A stretch of 64,000 bases of DNA, taken from positions 2,314,501 through 2,378,500 of the forward strand of contig NZ_CP027806.1 in the NCBI RefSeq assembly GCF_003353065.1, written 5' to 3'. Source of the DNA: Cyclonatronum proteinivorum. Lineage in GTDB: Bacteria; Bacteroidota; Rhodothermia; Balneolales; Cyclonatronaceae. Within the stretch, counting starts at the first letter, position 1; the number at the start of each line of letters is the position of its first letter. Below are positions 54,606 through 63,088 of the stretch, in pieces. The translations under genes were made by a program, and so were the position numbers. The notes beneath the pieces were generated by a model. That model was not told the origin of the DNA. It was given only the letters and a program-made list of their open reading frames with translations, and ran no database searches.

Positions 54606-55307
54606 TTAGGGCGCAAGACGCTGTTTTTTCCAGACAGCGGGGTTTGTCTCATCCTGAATAAAAACAATGCGGTCGTGCAGACGTCCGGTTCGCCCCTGCC
54701 AGAATTCCCAGTAACGCGGTCTGATCCGGTAGCCTCCCCAGTTTTCCGGCCGCTTAAGGGTTTCACCCGTGTCTTGAAGGCTCGTTTTGAGTACATCCTG
54801 TTTCTGCTCCAGCCACTGCCGGCTTTCGACAACGCGGCTTTGGGGCGAAATGACCGCGCTGAGATTGCTTTCTGTCGGACGTGCATTGAAATAGGCGTCC
54901 GATTCTTTCCTACTTATGCGCTCGGCCTGTCCTTCCGCGCGAAGCTGCCGGAAAGATTCCGGCCAGTTGAAGGTGAGACTGACTTCGGGATTCGCTTCAA
55001 TCTGCCGCGCCTTATCGCTTTCATAATTGGTGTAAAACACCAGTCCGCGCTCATCGAAGCCTTTGAGCAATACAACGCGTCCATGCGGACGGTTGTCAGA
55101 GACCGTTGACAGCACAAAGGCATTGGCGTCGAACAGGCTTTGTTCGGCAGCTTCGGCATACCATTGTTCAAACAGCTGAAGCGGGTCATCGCCTGCGATT
55201 TCTTCGGTAAGCGGTTCGCCCGTGTACTCGCGACGCATGGCTGCGACTGCGGTTCGCCAGGATTGGACATCGCGTTTTGAAAACCAGTTTTTAATGGGCT
55301 TAAGCAA
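54606..55307 (-). CDS. pdxH: Pyridoxamine 5'-phosphate oxidase
   Basis: 233 residues. Signature segments are MRREYTGEPLTEE, DPLQLFEQWYAEA, GRVVLLKGFDERGLVFYTNY, SDKARQIEANPEVSLTFNWP, RVEGQAER-like RAEGQAERIS and the C-terminal WGGYRIRPRYWEFWQGR then RLHDRI. It oxidises PNP and PMP to pyridoxal phosphate with FMN. The N-terminal 23 residues before MRREY are slightly longer than usual, and an internal start at 55238 is possible. It is 47 bases after dusB on the same strand. Confidence 0.95.
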   Translation of the reverse strand: MLKPIKNWFSKRDVQSWRTAVAAMRREYTGEPLTEEIAGDDPLQLFEQWYAEAAEQSLFDANAFVLSTVSDNRPHGRVVLLKGFDERGLVFYTNYESDKARQIEANPEVSLTFNWPESFRQLRAEGQAERISRKESDAYFNARPTESNLSAVISPQSRVVESRQWLEQKQDVLKTSLQDTGETLKRPENWGGYRIRPRYWEFWQGRTGRLHDRIVFIQDETNPAVWKKQRLAP

Positions 55308-55354
55308 AATCGGGGTAAGGTAAGGTGAGAGAAAGTCTGAACATCCGTGTTTGC

Positions 55355-56341
55355 TTAGCCAAGCGCGTATAGTTCCTGATCGTTAAAGTTGAGTAGGGCT
55401 TCTATAATGGGCGCCGCGGTATCATGCTCCATCAGCTCGAGACGCAGTTTTTTGCCGTTACGAATGCCTTTGAGATAGTTGCCGTAGTGCTTTTTCATGG
55501 TGATGACACCATATTTTTCACCGTGATGAATAACCGAAGCCTTCAGCTGTTCAGCGCAGATTTCCATCCGCTCCTGCAGGCTGGGTTCGGGCAGCATTTC
55601 ACCGGTTGCGAGATAGACCTTCATTTGCCTGAAAATCCAGGGATTGCCGATTGCGGCCCGGCCAATCATCACGCCATCTACCCCTGTCGTGTCAAACACA
55701 TGCTTCGCTTCCTGCGGTGTTGTGATATCGCCATTGCCGATAATGGGAATGGTGAGACCGGGTGTATCTTTGAGAAGCTTCAGGTATTCCCAGCGGGCCG
55801 TTCCTTTGTAGCCTTGCGCGCGGGTTCGGCAGTGTACCGTGAGCGCCTTAACGCCCAGCCGCTGCAGCATAAGCGCAACCTCCTGAATCCGGATCGTCTC
55901 CTCATCCCATCCCAGTCGTGTTTTCACGGTGACGGGCAGCCCGGTAGCTTCGACAACTTTTTCCGTCATTCGCTCCATCAGACCCAGATCGCGCAAACAG
56001 GCAGAGCCGGCATTTTTCTTCACAATTTTATAAACCGGACAGCCGAAGTTTATATCAACAAGATCGGGCTTGCTCGCCTCCGCAATTTGCGCGGCGCCTT
56101 CCATGGCCTCTTCCCTGCCCCCGAAAATCTGAATGCCAAATGGGCGCTCCATCTCTTCGAACCGCATTTTGTGCATGGATTTATCAGAATCACGGATGAT
56201 GGCTTCAGAGCTGATGAATTCTGTGTACACCATATCAGCACCCAGCCGCTTGCACATCTGACGGAAGGGGGAGTCACTTACGTCCTCCATAGGTGCAAGA
56301 ATTACAGGTCTTTCGGGGAGATTGATCGGGCCAATTTGCAT
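55355..56341 (-). CDS. dusB: tRNA-dihydrouridine synthase
   Basis: 328 residues. The FMN barrel shows APMEDVSDSPFRQMCKRLG at the N-terminus. The catalytic Cys region is VDINFGCPVYKIVKKNAGS. Also present are VKTRLGWDE, LTVHCRTRAQG, PIIGNGDI and DGVMIGRAAIGNPWIF. It reduces uridine to dihydrouridine in tRNA. The size and the Cys-containing motif suit the DusB type. It heads a probable unit with pdxH and the four-helix protein. Confidence 0.94.
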   Translation of the reverse strand: MQIGPINLPERPVILAPMEDVSDSPFRQMCKRLGADMVYTEFISSEAIIRDSDKSMHKMRFEEMERPFGIQIFGGREEAMEGAAQIAEASKPDLVDINFGCPVYKIVKKNAGSACLRDLGLMERMTEKVVEATGLPVTVKTRLGWDEETIRIQEVALMLQRLGVKALTVHCRTRAQGYKGTARWEYLKLLKDTPGLTIPIIGNGDITTPQEAKHVFDTTGVDGVMIGRAAIGNPWIFRQMKVYLATGEMLPEPSLQERMEICAEQLKASVIHHGEKYGVITMKKHYGNYLKGIRNGKKLRLELMEHDTAAPIIEALLNFNDQELYALG

Positions 56342-56669
56342 ATCAAAAAAAACTAAACAGTAAACAGAAAGCCGGTTCAGTCGGGTGCTGATCCGGAAAA
56401 TGCATAATCACCTAAAATAAGCATTTTTAAGGGTGAATGCAGGCAAAGGCTTACCCGGATCACTGCACGAGCATGCCATCCAAAAAAGCGCTACGAACCA
56501 AAACAGGGTATTCGCGCACGGGATTCATCATCCTAAAAAACAATCACAAACAAAAACAAACCTAAAGCGCGCATTAAAATCTCATACACTCATTCAAATA
56601 TGAATTTCAAAAGCCTTATATTGAAGCGTTCCCATTGTTATGAAACAACCTTAGGAGGTTAATTAAAGA
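56342..56669. other. Intergenic region between dusB and the aldolase gene
   Basis: 328 bases containing both divergent promoters. The right end carries the strong ribosome-binding site of the aldolase gene; no other feature was recognised. Confidence 0.45.
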
Positions 56670-56672
56670 ATG
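56653..56672 (+). promoter_or_regulatory. Strong Shine-Dalgarno site of the aldolase gene
   Basis: AGGAGG (56653-56658) lies 11 bases before ATG 56670. A complete site is unusual in this window, where most genes lack one, and suggests high translation. Confidence 0.75.
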
Positions 56673-57746
56673 TCATTAACACTTTCGAAAATCGAAGAAT
56701 ATCTCGGAAACGAGACAGAAGCGTTACTCGGCCATGAGTGCAAGACCATTTCAAAAGACAGCCTGTACCTTCCGTCAGCTGATTTTGTAAGTCAGGTATG
56801 GTCACAGTCAGACCGTAACATCCGTGTACTGCGGAATATGCAGTCCATCTACAATACCGGCCGCCTCGCAGGCACCGGATATGTATCCATCCTTCCTGTA
56901 GATCAGGGTATTGAGCATTCCGGCGGTGCTTCATTTGCAAAAAACCCTGCCTACTTTGATCCTGAAAACATCGTTAAGCTGGCCATTGAAGGCGGCTGTA
57001 ACGCGGTTGCTTCAACCTACGGCGTACTCGGTGCGGTTGCGCGCAAGTACGCGCACAAAATTCCGTTTGTGGTAAAAATCAACCACAATGAGCTGATGAC
57101 CTATCCGAACACATTTGATCAGATCATGTTCGGTACGATTGATCAGGCTTATGACATGGGTGCCGCAGCTATCGGCGCGACCATTTATTTCGGCTCCGAC
57201 GAATCTGCCCGTCAGATTGTAGAAGTTGCGCAGGCATTTGCCTATGCACACGAGCTCGGCATGGCAACCATCCTGTGGTGCTACACCCGTAACAATGCCT
57301 TCAAAAAAGACGGCGTGGACTATCACGTAGCGGCCGATCTTACCGGTCAGGCCAACCATCTTGGTGTTACGATTGAAGCCGACATCATCAAGCAAAAGCT
57401 TCCTGAAGTTAACGGTGGCTTCAAAGCGCTGAACACCGGTTCTTCTTCTTACGGAAAACTTGATGAGCGCATTTACAGTGAGCTTACAAGCGATAACCCG
57501 ATTGACCTCACCCGCTATCAGCTGGCCAACTGCTACATGGGCCGCGCGGGTCTGATCAACTCCGGTGGCGCTTCCGGTGACAACGATTTTGCGGACGCCG
57601 TTAAAACCGCGGTTATCAACAAACGCGCCGGTGGTTCAGGTCTCATTAGTGGTCGTAAAGCTTTCCAGCGTCCGATGGACGAAGGTGCCAAGCTTCTCCA
57701 AACCATTCAGGATGTATATCTGAACGAAGAAGTAACCATCGCGTAA
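56670..57746 (+). CDS. fbaB: Class I fructose-bisphosphate aldolase (DhnA/FbaB type)
   Basis: 358 residues. It is the archaeal-type class I aldolase, which uses a Schiff-base lysine and no metal. Characteristic segments are [57 protein letters not shown] and [18 protein letters not shown]. The exact Schiff-base lysine cannot be fixed by eye. It cleaves or condenses fructose 1,6-bisphosphate in glycolysis and gluconeogenesis. It has the best ribosome-binding site in the window and its own terminator, so it is a strong monocistronic gene. Confidence 0.93.
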   Translation: MSLTLSKIEEYLGNETEALLGHECKTISKDSLYLPSADFVSQVWSQSDRNIRVLRNMQSIYNTGRLAGTGYVSILPVDQGIEHSGGASFAKNPAYFDPENIVKLAIEGGCNAVASTYGVLGAVARKYAHKIPFVVKINHNELMTYPNTFDQIMFGTIDQAYDMGAAAIGATIYFGSDESARQIVEVAQAFAYAHELGMATILWCYTRNNAFKKDGVDYHVAADLTGQANHLGVTIEADIIKQKLPEVNGGFKALNTGSSSYGKLDERIYSELTSDNPIDLTRYQLANCYMGRAGLINSGGASGDNDFADAVKTAVINKRAGGSGLISGRKAFQRPMDEGAKLLQTIQDVYLNEEVTIA

Positions 57747-57770
57747 CTTCTTTTTTATCAGCAATTCAGG

Positions 57771-57804
57771 CGGAACCGGATCACCATCCGGTTCCGTTTT
57801 TTTT
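57771..57804 (+). terminator. Rho-independent terminator after the aldolase gene
   Basis: Perfect 11-bp stem CGGAACCGGAT (57771-57781) with 57786-57796, loop CACC, then eight T. Confidence 0.92.
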
Positions 57805-57824
57805 AGCCCTAATCCCCGTTTACT

Positions 57825-58772
57825 ATGCGCAGCAACCGAATTTGTAAACTCTTTGGGATTCGCTATCCCATCATTCAGGCCGGTATGGTGTGGTGCTCCG
57901 GCTGGAAACTTGCGGCTGCCGTTTCCAAAAAAGGCGGACTTGGTATTATTGGTGCGGGTTCCATGTATCCGGAAGTGCTCAGGCAGCACATTCAGCGCCT
58001 GAGGGCCGCAACCGATAAACCCTTCGCGGTAAACGTACCCCTGCTCTACCCCGATATTGATCAGCACATGGCCGTGATTGAAGCGGAGCAAGTGCCGATT
58101 GTATTTACCTCTGCGGGTAACCCCGCGACCTGGACCGGATGGCTGAAAGAGCGGGGCATTGTAGTGGTTCACGTGGTGCCCAATGTGAGTCTCGCGCGCA
58201 AGTGTGAACAGCGCGGCGTGGACGCTGTGGTTTGTGAAGGTTTTGAAGCCGGCGGCCATAACGGCAAAGATGAAATCACAACCCTCTGCCTGATTCCGCA
58301 GGCGGCGGAGGCGCTGCAGATACCTGTTATTGCTGCCGGGGGAATTGGGGACGGACGTGCTGTGGCAGCGGCTTTTGCACTTGGGGCAGAAGCGGTTCAG
58401 ATCGGCTCCCGCTTTGCAGCAACGCTGGAAAGTTCAGCACACGAAAATTTTAAAGAGAAAATTGTGGAAGCGGATGACCGCGCAACGGTGCTCTGCATGA
58501 AAGACGTGGTGCCGGTTCGACTCATCAAAAACGCGTTTTACGAAAAAATACAGGCCGCAGAAAACCGCTGTGCACCTCCTGATGAAATTCGTGCTATATT
58601 AGGAAAACGACGCGCCAAAGCCGGCATATTCGAAGGTGACCTTGTTGAAGGGGAACTCGAAATAGGGCAAATTTCAGGATTAATCCGGGATATCCCCTCC
58701 GCTGCCGATTTGTTCGACCGTCTGCTTCAGGAGTATCAGCAAAGTGTAGCCGGGCTTCCCCCTCAGCTCTGA
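57825..58772 (+). CDS. Nitronate monooxygenase / 2-nitropropane dioxygenase-like flavoprotein
   Basis: 315 residues. The FMN-barrel pattern is RYPIIQAGMVWCSGWKLAAA, GGLGIIGAGSM, FAVNVPLLYPD, CEGFEAGGHNGKDE, PVIAAGGIGDGRAVAAAFALGAEAVQIGSRF (read in parts). These are shared by nitronate monooxygenase and FabK enoyl-ACP reductases. The SAGNP and EAGGHNG segments suit the monooxygenase side. The substrate is uncertain. It follows the aldolase terminator, so it is separately transcribed. The flippase-like gene begins 32 bases later. Confidence 0.87.
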   Translation: MRSNRICKLFGIRYPIIQAGMVWCSGWKLAAAVSKKGGLGIIGAGSMYPEVLRQHIQRLRAATDKPFAVNVPLLYPDIDQHMAVIEAEQVPIVFTSAGNPATWTGWLKERGIVVVHVVPNVSLARKCEQRGVDAVVCEGFEAGGHNGKDEITTLCLIPQAAEALQIPVIAAGGIGDGRAVAAAFALGAEAVQIGSRFAATLESSAHENFKEKIVEADDRATVLCMKDVVPVRLIKNAFYEKIQAAENRCAPPDEIRAILGKRRAKAGIFEGDLVEGELEIGQISGLIRDIPSAADLFDRLLQEYQQSVAGLPPQL

Positions 58773-58804
58773 CCGGGCCATTACCTTTTCACGATTTCAT
58801 CAGA

Positions 58805-59905
58805 TTGTCATCCCCCAATAAGCATATCGCAGGTTCACCACGGGATTTAATTTCCAATAAATACCTGTTTATCTCCATCTCGCTTAGCGTTGTGGCAACG
58901 GGGATTGTGCTCTATCTCACCTATACGCCGGAAGGTTTCGAGCATGTGCGGCTGAAGCGAATGCCGGGTCTGGTGATTGCGAGCGTGGTGATGTTTCTTA
59001 AGATTTGGTTTACTGCCGCAAAAATCAGATATCTGGCAGAGAAAAAGATCAGCTGGGCCGGAGCTTTCCGGATTGTGCTATCCTGGGATTTTGCTTCTGC
59101 AATTACGCCTTCCACCATTGGCGGTGCCCCTCTCGGCATTTACGCGATGACGCGCGAACACATCCCGCTGGGTCAGGCAAGCGCCATCACGTTTTACACC
59201 ATTCTGCTGGATCAGATTTTTTATCTGATGGTGATTCCCATCCTGATTATCGGCGGAATCTATATGGAAGTCATTCCGCAGGCCTTTGGGGTCATTGGCA
59301 AATCGGCTATGGGGTTTGTTTATCTCAGCCTGCTCGGATACGGGGCCGTGCTGGCGTACGGTGTGCTCATCAATCCGCTATATCTGAAGAAAATGGTACA
59401 AGCCCTTTTCAGGCTCCCATTCCTCCGAAAATATGCGGATAGCGTTGATAAGGAGCTCGACAATCTGGTTAAAACATCCGGTGTGCTAAGCCGGAAACCG
59501 TTTAGTTTTTTGGCCAAAGCTTACGGACTCGCAGCCCTGGCCTGGATGGCGCGTGCCGCCCTGCCGGCCATCGTGGTGCTGAGTTTCCTGCCCGCTGAAG
59601 AAGTGCTGTTGTTCTTCCGAAGCTTTGCCATGTCGCTCGCAACGCTGTTCATGCCAACCCCCGGCGGTAGCGGCGGGGTTGAAGCGCTGTTTGTGATTTT
59701 TCTTGGTCCCCTGTTTGACCGTGAAATCTTTATCGGAATTGCTACTTTTATGTGGCGCTTTATTACGTTTTACTCCATCATCGGCATTGGCATTATGGTG
59801 ATGAGCTGGTACCTGAACAACGCCGTCGTCAAAAGTTTTAGCGACAGCCGGAACAAAGAAGAAGATCGGAATACCGAACAGGACGATAAGCCTGCGGGCA
59901 CATAA
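58805..59905 (+). CDS. Lysylphosphatidylglycerol synthase TM-region / flippase-like membrane protein
   Basis: 366 residues with about seven to eight helices. KIRYLAEKKISWAGAFRIVL, SAITPSTIGGAPLGIYAM and TLFMPTPGGSGGVEALFVIF are hallmarks of the LPG_synthase_TM (UPF0104, AglD-like) family. The catalytic synthase domain is missing, so this is a stand-alone membrane module, probably lipid-related. The start is TTG (58805), since no ATG precedes the first helix (YLFISISLSVVATGIVLYL). The C-terminus is hydrophilic and charged. Confidence 0.85.
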   Translation: MSSPNKHIAGSPRDLISNKYLFISISLSVVATGIVLYLTYTPEGFEHVRLKRMPGLVIASVVMFLKIWFTAAKIRYLAEKKISWAGAFRIVLSWDFASAITPSTIGGAPLGIYAMTREHIPLGQASAITFYTILLDQIFYLMVIPILIIGGIYMEVIPQAFGVIGKSAMGFVYLSLLGYGAVLAYGVLINPLYLKKMVQALFRLPFLRKYADSVDKELDNLVKTSGVLSRKPFSFLAKAYGLAALAWMARAALPAIVVLSFLPAEEVLLFFRSFAMSLATLFMPTPGGSGGVEALFVIFLGPLFDREIFIGIATFMWRFITFYSIIGIGIMVMSWYLNNAVVKSFSDSRNKEEDRNTEQDDKPAGT

Positions 59906-59911
59906 GGTTCC

Positions 59912-61393
59912 TTACTCTGACTTTCCTTCAAGCAAATCAAACTGCTGTTCTGCGTCAGCCGGTGGCTGCGTAAGTAAGCTGACGATAACCGTGATGAGGA
60001 GACCCGCGATAAATCCCGGGATTAGTTCATAGGAGATGGCCCTGAGCGAATCGGTAAGCCGCCAGACAATGGTTACCGTGGCGCCGCTCAGCATGCCTGC
60101 CACTACGCCGGCTCCGGTGGTACGCTTCCAGTAAAGGGCAAGCACGGAAGTCGGGCCAATGGCAGCACCGAGACCAGCCCATGCAAAAAGGACGAGCCAA
60201 AATACCAGATCCTGTGCAACCCATGCGAAAAACAGGCTCACCAAGACGAGCACGACAACGACCGTTCGGCTCAGACGCACAAGCCGCTCCTGCGGGATGT
60301 GCTGCCCCTTGCCGAGCATTTTTTCAGTGACATCGCGCACCAGACTTGATGCCGCAACAAGAAGCTGGGAATCAGCCGATGACATGATTGCCGCAAATAC
60401 AGAAGCCATGATGACGCCAAAAAACACCGGATGTAACAGGGTTTGGGCGATGTGGGGGAACAGGTTCTCGGTATCTCCTTCGGGCAGCATGGAAAGCTCA
60501 GGAAAGAGCACACGACCTGCGAGACCGGTAAACAGTGCGCCCCAGGCCATGAGCACATTCCAGAGTGTACCTACCATGCAGGCCGTTTTAAGCTGCGCCT
60601 CATTTTCGATGGAAAGATAGCGCGATATGATGTGCGGATTACCCGGAGAACCAAGACCGATTGCGAGTCCGCCAATGGCGGCGCCGAGACCCAGTGCGTA
60701 AGGATCGAGCATGAGCGGATCAAAAGCCGCAAGCTGACCCGCGACAAATGCCCATCCGCCCAGGTGCACAATCAGCAACAGGGGAAGCAAAACAAGGGAA
60801 AAGAGCATGAGAAAGCCCTGCAGCACATCCGTAAGGCTAACGGCCAGAAAACCGCCCACTACCGTGTAGGTTAGTACAATCAGGGCTGTGATAGCAATTC
60901 CCCAAAAAGGATCGATGCCGAAACCGGATACAAAAGTTTTCCCTCCTGCTACAAACTGTGCCGAAACATAACCTGTCATAAAAATCAGGATGATAGCCAC
61001 CAGTACAATCCGGATGAGCTTTTCGTGGGCAGGAAAGCGTTCAGCAAAAAAATCGGGTATGGTGATCACATTCCGGACTTCAGCAAACCGCCGCAAACGA
61101 CGGGCGTAATACAAAAACAGCCAGATTTCCACGATAATGTAGCCCATCACAGACCACACCGCCTGAACACCAACACTCCAGGCCATGCCGGTAACGCCGA
61201 GCAACAACCACGCACTTCTTCCCGAGACCACGGCAGAAAGTGCGACCACGAAACGGTTCATCCGCCTCCCTCCCACAAAGTACTCGCTGATGCCCTGCGA
61301 AGAAAAGCGGGAAGCATACACGCCAATCAGGATGATAAGAATGAGATAGGCGATGAAGGAGACAATAGCAAGGGGTTCAGCTGTAACCGTCAT
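59912..61393 (-). CDS. Sodium:solute symporter (SSS family, PutP-like)
   Basis: 493 residues with about 13 helices. ISEYFVGGRRMNRF, ALSAVVSGRSAWLLLG, DFFAERFP, GLGSPGNPHIISRYLS and the signature MASVFAAIMSSADSQLLVA place it in the SSS family near PutP/PanF. The substrate is probably an amino or organic acid with Na+; it cannot be fixed from sequence. Its ATG overlaps the TGA of a 33-codon gene (61390-61491), so the two are translationally coupled. Confidence 0.93.
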   Translation of the reverse strand: MTVTAEPLAIVSFIAYLILIILIGVYASRFSSQGISEYFVGGRRMNRFVVALSAVVSGRSAWLLLGVTGMAWSVGVQAVWSVMGYIIVEIWLFLYYARRLRRFAEVRNVITIPDFFAERFPAHEKLIRIVLVAIILIFMTGYVSAQFVAGGKTFVSGFGIDPFWGIAITALIVLTYTVVGGFLAVSLTDVLQGFLMLFSLVLLPLLLIVHLGGWAFVAGQLAAFDPLMLDPYALGLGAAIGGLAIGLGSPGNPHIISRYLSIENEAQLKTACMVGTLWNVLMAWGALFTGLAGRVLFPELSMLPEGDTENLFPHIAQTLLHPVFFGVIMASVFAAIMSSADSQLLVAASSLVRDVTEKMLGKGQHIPQERLVRLSRTVVVVLVLVSLFFAWVAQDLVFWLVLFAWAGLGAAIGPTSVLALYWKRTTGAGVVAGMLSGATVTIVWRLTDSLRAISYELIPGFIAGLLITVIVSLLTQPPADAEQQFDLLEGKSE

Positions 61394-61491
61394 TTCACAC
61401 GCTCCCTGAAGCTTTCAAACCAGACTCCGAACCCTGCAAGCGCAATGATGATCAGCGGTAGTGCAAATAAGAAGAAATGGTACGCAGACAT
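61390..61491 (-). CDS. Small partner protein of the symporter (33 residues)
   Basis: A short gene of 33 codons. The sequence starts MSAYHFFLFALPLIII and ends ESFRERVK: one hydrophobic helix (FFLFALPLIIIALAGFGVWF) with a short basic tail. The TGA stop overlaps the symporter ATG in ATGA, which is strong evidence that it is translated. Tiny accessory subunits of this size are known for several sodium:solute symporters. The exact family was not verified. Confidence 0.75.
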   Translation of the reverse strand: MSAYHFFLFALPLIIIALAGFGVWFESFRERVK

Positions 61492-61535
61492 ATCAGGATA
61501 GGGTTTATTGGTGAGCGGCTTGATGCGGAAAATAA

Positions 61536-61570
61536 AAAACCCCGATGGTATTTTCACCAGCGGGGTTTAA
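61536..61570 (-). terminator. Rho-independent terminator after uppP
   Basis: On the minus strand, AAACCCCG...CGGGGTTT with a 16-base loop, followed by a T-run. It lies 17 bases past the uppP stop (61587) and separates uppP from the symporter unit. Confidence 0.7.
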
Positions 61571-61586
61571 AAAGGCGTCTTGGAGT

Positions 61587-62414
61587 TTAGTTTCCTAAGA
61601 GTCCAAAGTAAATCAAACCAAAAATACCGATGGCCCAGCAATACCAGGCAAAGTAAAAGATACCTTTTGATTTGAACAGAATGATCAGATACTTCAGCGC
61701 ATAATATCCGGATACGAGCGCAACGAAAAAGCCTACGATAAGTGGCAGGACCATATCATCGGCAAGACCTGTCGTCTGAAGCTTGAGTAAATCAACAAGG
61801 GTTGCTCCGGCAAGGACAGGAATCATCATAATAAACGTGAAATTCGCGATGTCTTCCCGTTTGATGCCCAAATATACCGCCATGGAAATGGTTGCCCCCG
61901 AGCGGCTGATACCCGGCAATAGCGCCAAAGCCTGTGCCAAACCAACAATGAACGTATTTTTAAGGGTAAGACCTTTGGTCCCCTCTCCATAAAATTTAGT
62001 GGCATAAAGCATGAAACCCGTGACCATAAACATGGAAGAAATGCCAACCGGATTCGCAAAAACCGTCTCCACCTGATCCCGAATGGTAAAGCCTGCAATT
62101 CCGGCGGGAATCATACTTACCAAAATGAAGGTGTTAAAGCGCAGGTCATAATCATTGTCCCAGTTACGGAAACAACTCACAGGGCTTTTCAGAATTCTGA
62201 AAACAGAAAAGAGTAGCTCCGTGAGTTTCTGCCGAAAGTAGATGAAAACGCTAAACAGGGTTCCGAAGTGAACAATCAGATCAAAAAGAAGATCGGTATC
62301 AAGTTCCTGCCCCAGAAGTGCACCTGCAATACGCAAATGTCCTGAGCTTGAAATGGGAAGAAATTCGGTTACCCCCTGCACAAGCGCCAGGATAATTGCT
62401 TCCAGTAAATCCAT
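61587..62414 (-). CDS. uppP: Undecaprenyl-diphosphatase
   Basis: 275 residues with about eight helices. QGVTEFLPISSSGHL near the N-terminus and ALLPGISRSGATIS in the middle are the two conserved motifs of the UppP/BacA family. It recycles the C55 carrier for peptidoglycan and other envelope polymers and, when overproduced, gives bacitracin resistance in other bacteria. A terminator follows on the minus strand. Confidence 0.95.
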   Translation of the reverse strand: MDLLEAIILALVQGVTEFLPISSSGHLRIAGALLGQELDTDLLFDLIVHFGTLFSVFIYFRQKLTELLFSVFRILKSPVSCFRNWDNDYDLRFNTFILVSMIPAGIAGFTIRDQVETVFANPVGISSMFMVTGFMLYATKFYGEGTKGLTLKNTFIVGLAQALALLPGISRSGATISMAVYLGIKREDIANFTFIMMIPVLAGATLVDLLKLQTTGLADDMVLPLIVGFFVALVSGYYALKYLIILFKSKGIFYFAWYCWAIGIFGLIYFGLLGN

Positions 62415-62559
62415 GTATAATTTGAAGTTAGTTTAAAAATATTATTGTACGCTTAAAAGCACTTTGCGCAGAGTAAAGGTCTCGTATCTGACTGTCTCAT
62501 TTTGAATCGCGTACTTTCATAGAGCGGCTAATAATAAGGTTTTTTACGGTGTTTTTAAT

Positions 62560-62600
62560 ACAGAAAAGCCGCCTTCTGAAACTTCAAAAGGCGGCTTTAA
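62560..62600 (-). terminator. Rho-independent terminator after the DUF3127 gene
   Basis: Perfect 11-bp stem AAAGCCGCCTT (62565-62575) with 62588-62598, read on the minus strand, followed by TTTT. It lies 20 bases past the DUF3127 stop. Confidence 0.85.
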
Positions 62601-62618
62601 AGCTTGATTACAGATGTT

Positions 62619-62996
62619 TTAGAACGGAAGGTCGCTGTCTTCATCAATTGAAGGCAAATCCTTGTCGTCCAGCGGGGGGATATCTTCGGAGTAGGATTGT
62701 CCGGGAGCCGGGGCTCCGCCGCCGTCAGCCGGCATAACTTTCCATGCCTTGCAATCGGTGTACCAGCGGCCGTTGTATTCGCGGGATTCAACATCGAAAG
62801 CTACATTTAGATGCTGTCCCTGAGAAAAGTTTTGCAGTACGTTTGCTTTATCCCCCCACATGGTGAAGCATACTTTCTTGGGATACTGTCCTGGGGTTTC
62901 AACCACAAAATCCTGCTTTTGCCAGGGGCCGTTTCTGCCCTGTCCGGATTGAACGGGTAAAATCTGAATCAGTGTACCATTTAATTCGAGTGACAT
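62619..62996 (-). CDS. DUF3127 family protein with SSB-like acidic tail
   Basis: 125 residues. The N-terminal 90 residues match the DUF3127 pattern (SLELNGTLIQILPVQSGQGRNGPWQKQDFVVET in parts, GDKANVLQNFSQGQHL, YTDCKAWKV), predicted OB-fold. A Gly/Pro/Ala linker leads to SIDEDSDLPF, which closely resembles the DDDIPF tip of single-stranded DNA-binding proteins that recruits repair enzymes. The function is not known; it could bind single-stranded nucleic acid or act as a phage-derived SSB accessory. Cytoplasmic. The terminator follows. Confidence 0.85.
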   Translation of the reverse strand: MSLELNGTLIQILPVQSGQGRNGPWQKQDFVVETPGQYPKKVCFTMWGDKANVLQNFSQGQHLNVAFDVESREYNGRWYTDCKAWKVMPADGGGAPAPGQSYSEDIPPLDDKDLPSIDEDSDLPF

Positions 62997-63031
62997 ACTT
63001 TAAATAAATCTGATTGGGGTGAGTAATGAAT

Positions 63032-63070
63032 AAAAAACGCTGCTTCGCTTTTTGGCAGAAACAGCGCTTT
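63032..63070 (-). terminator. Rho-independent terminator after the DUF4837 gene
   Basis: On the minus strand, CGCTGTTTC pairs with GAAGCAGCG (one G-T pair) and is followed by a run of T. It lies about 20 bases past the stop codon at 63089. Confidence 0.75.
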
Positions 63071-63088
63071 AAGGTTTATGTTCTGTAT

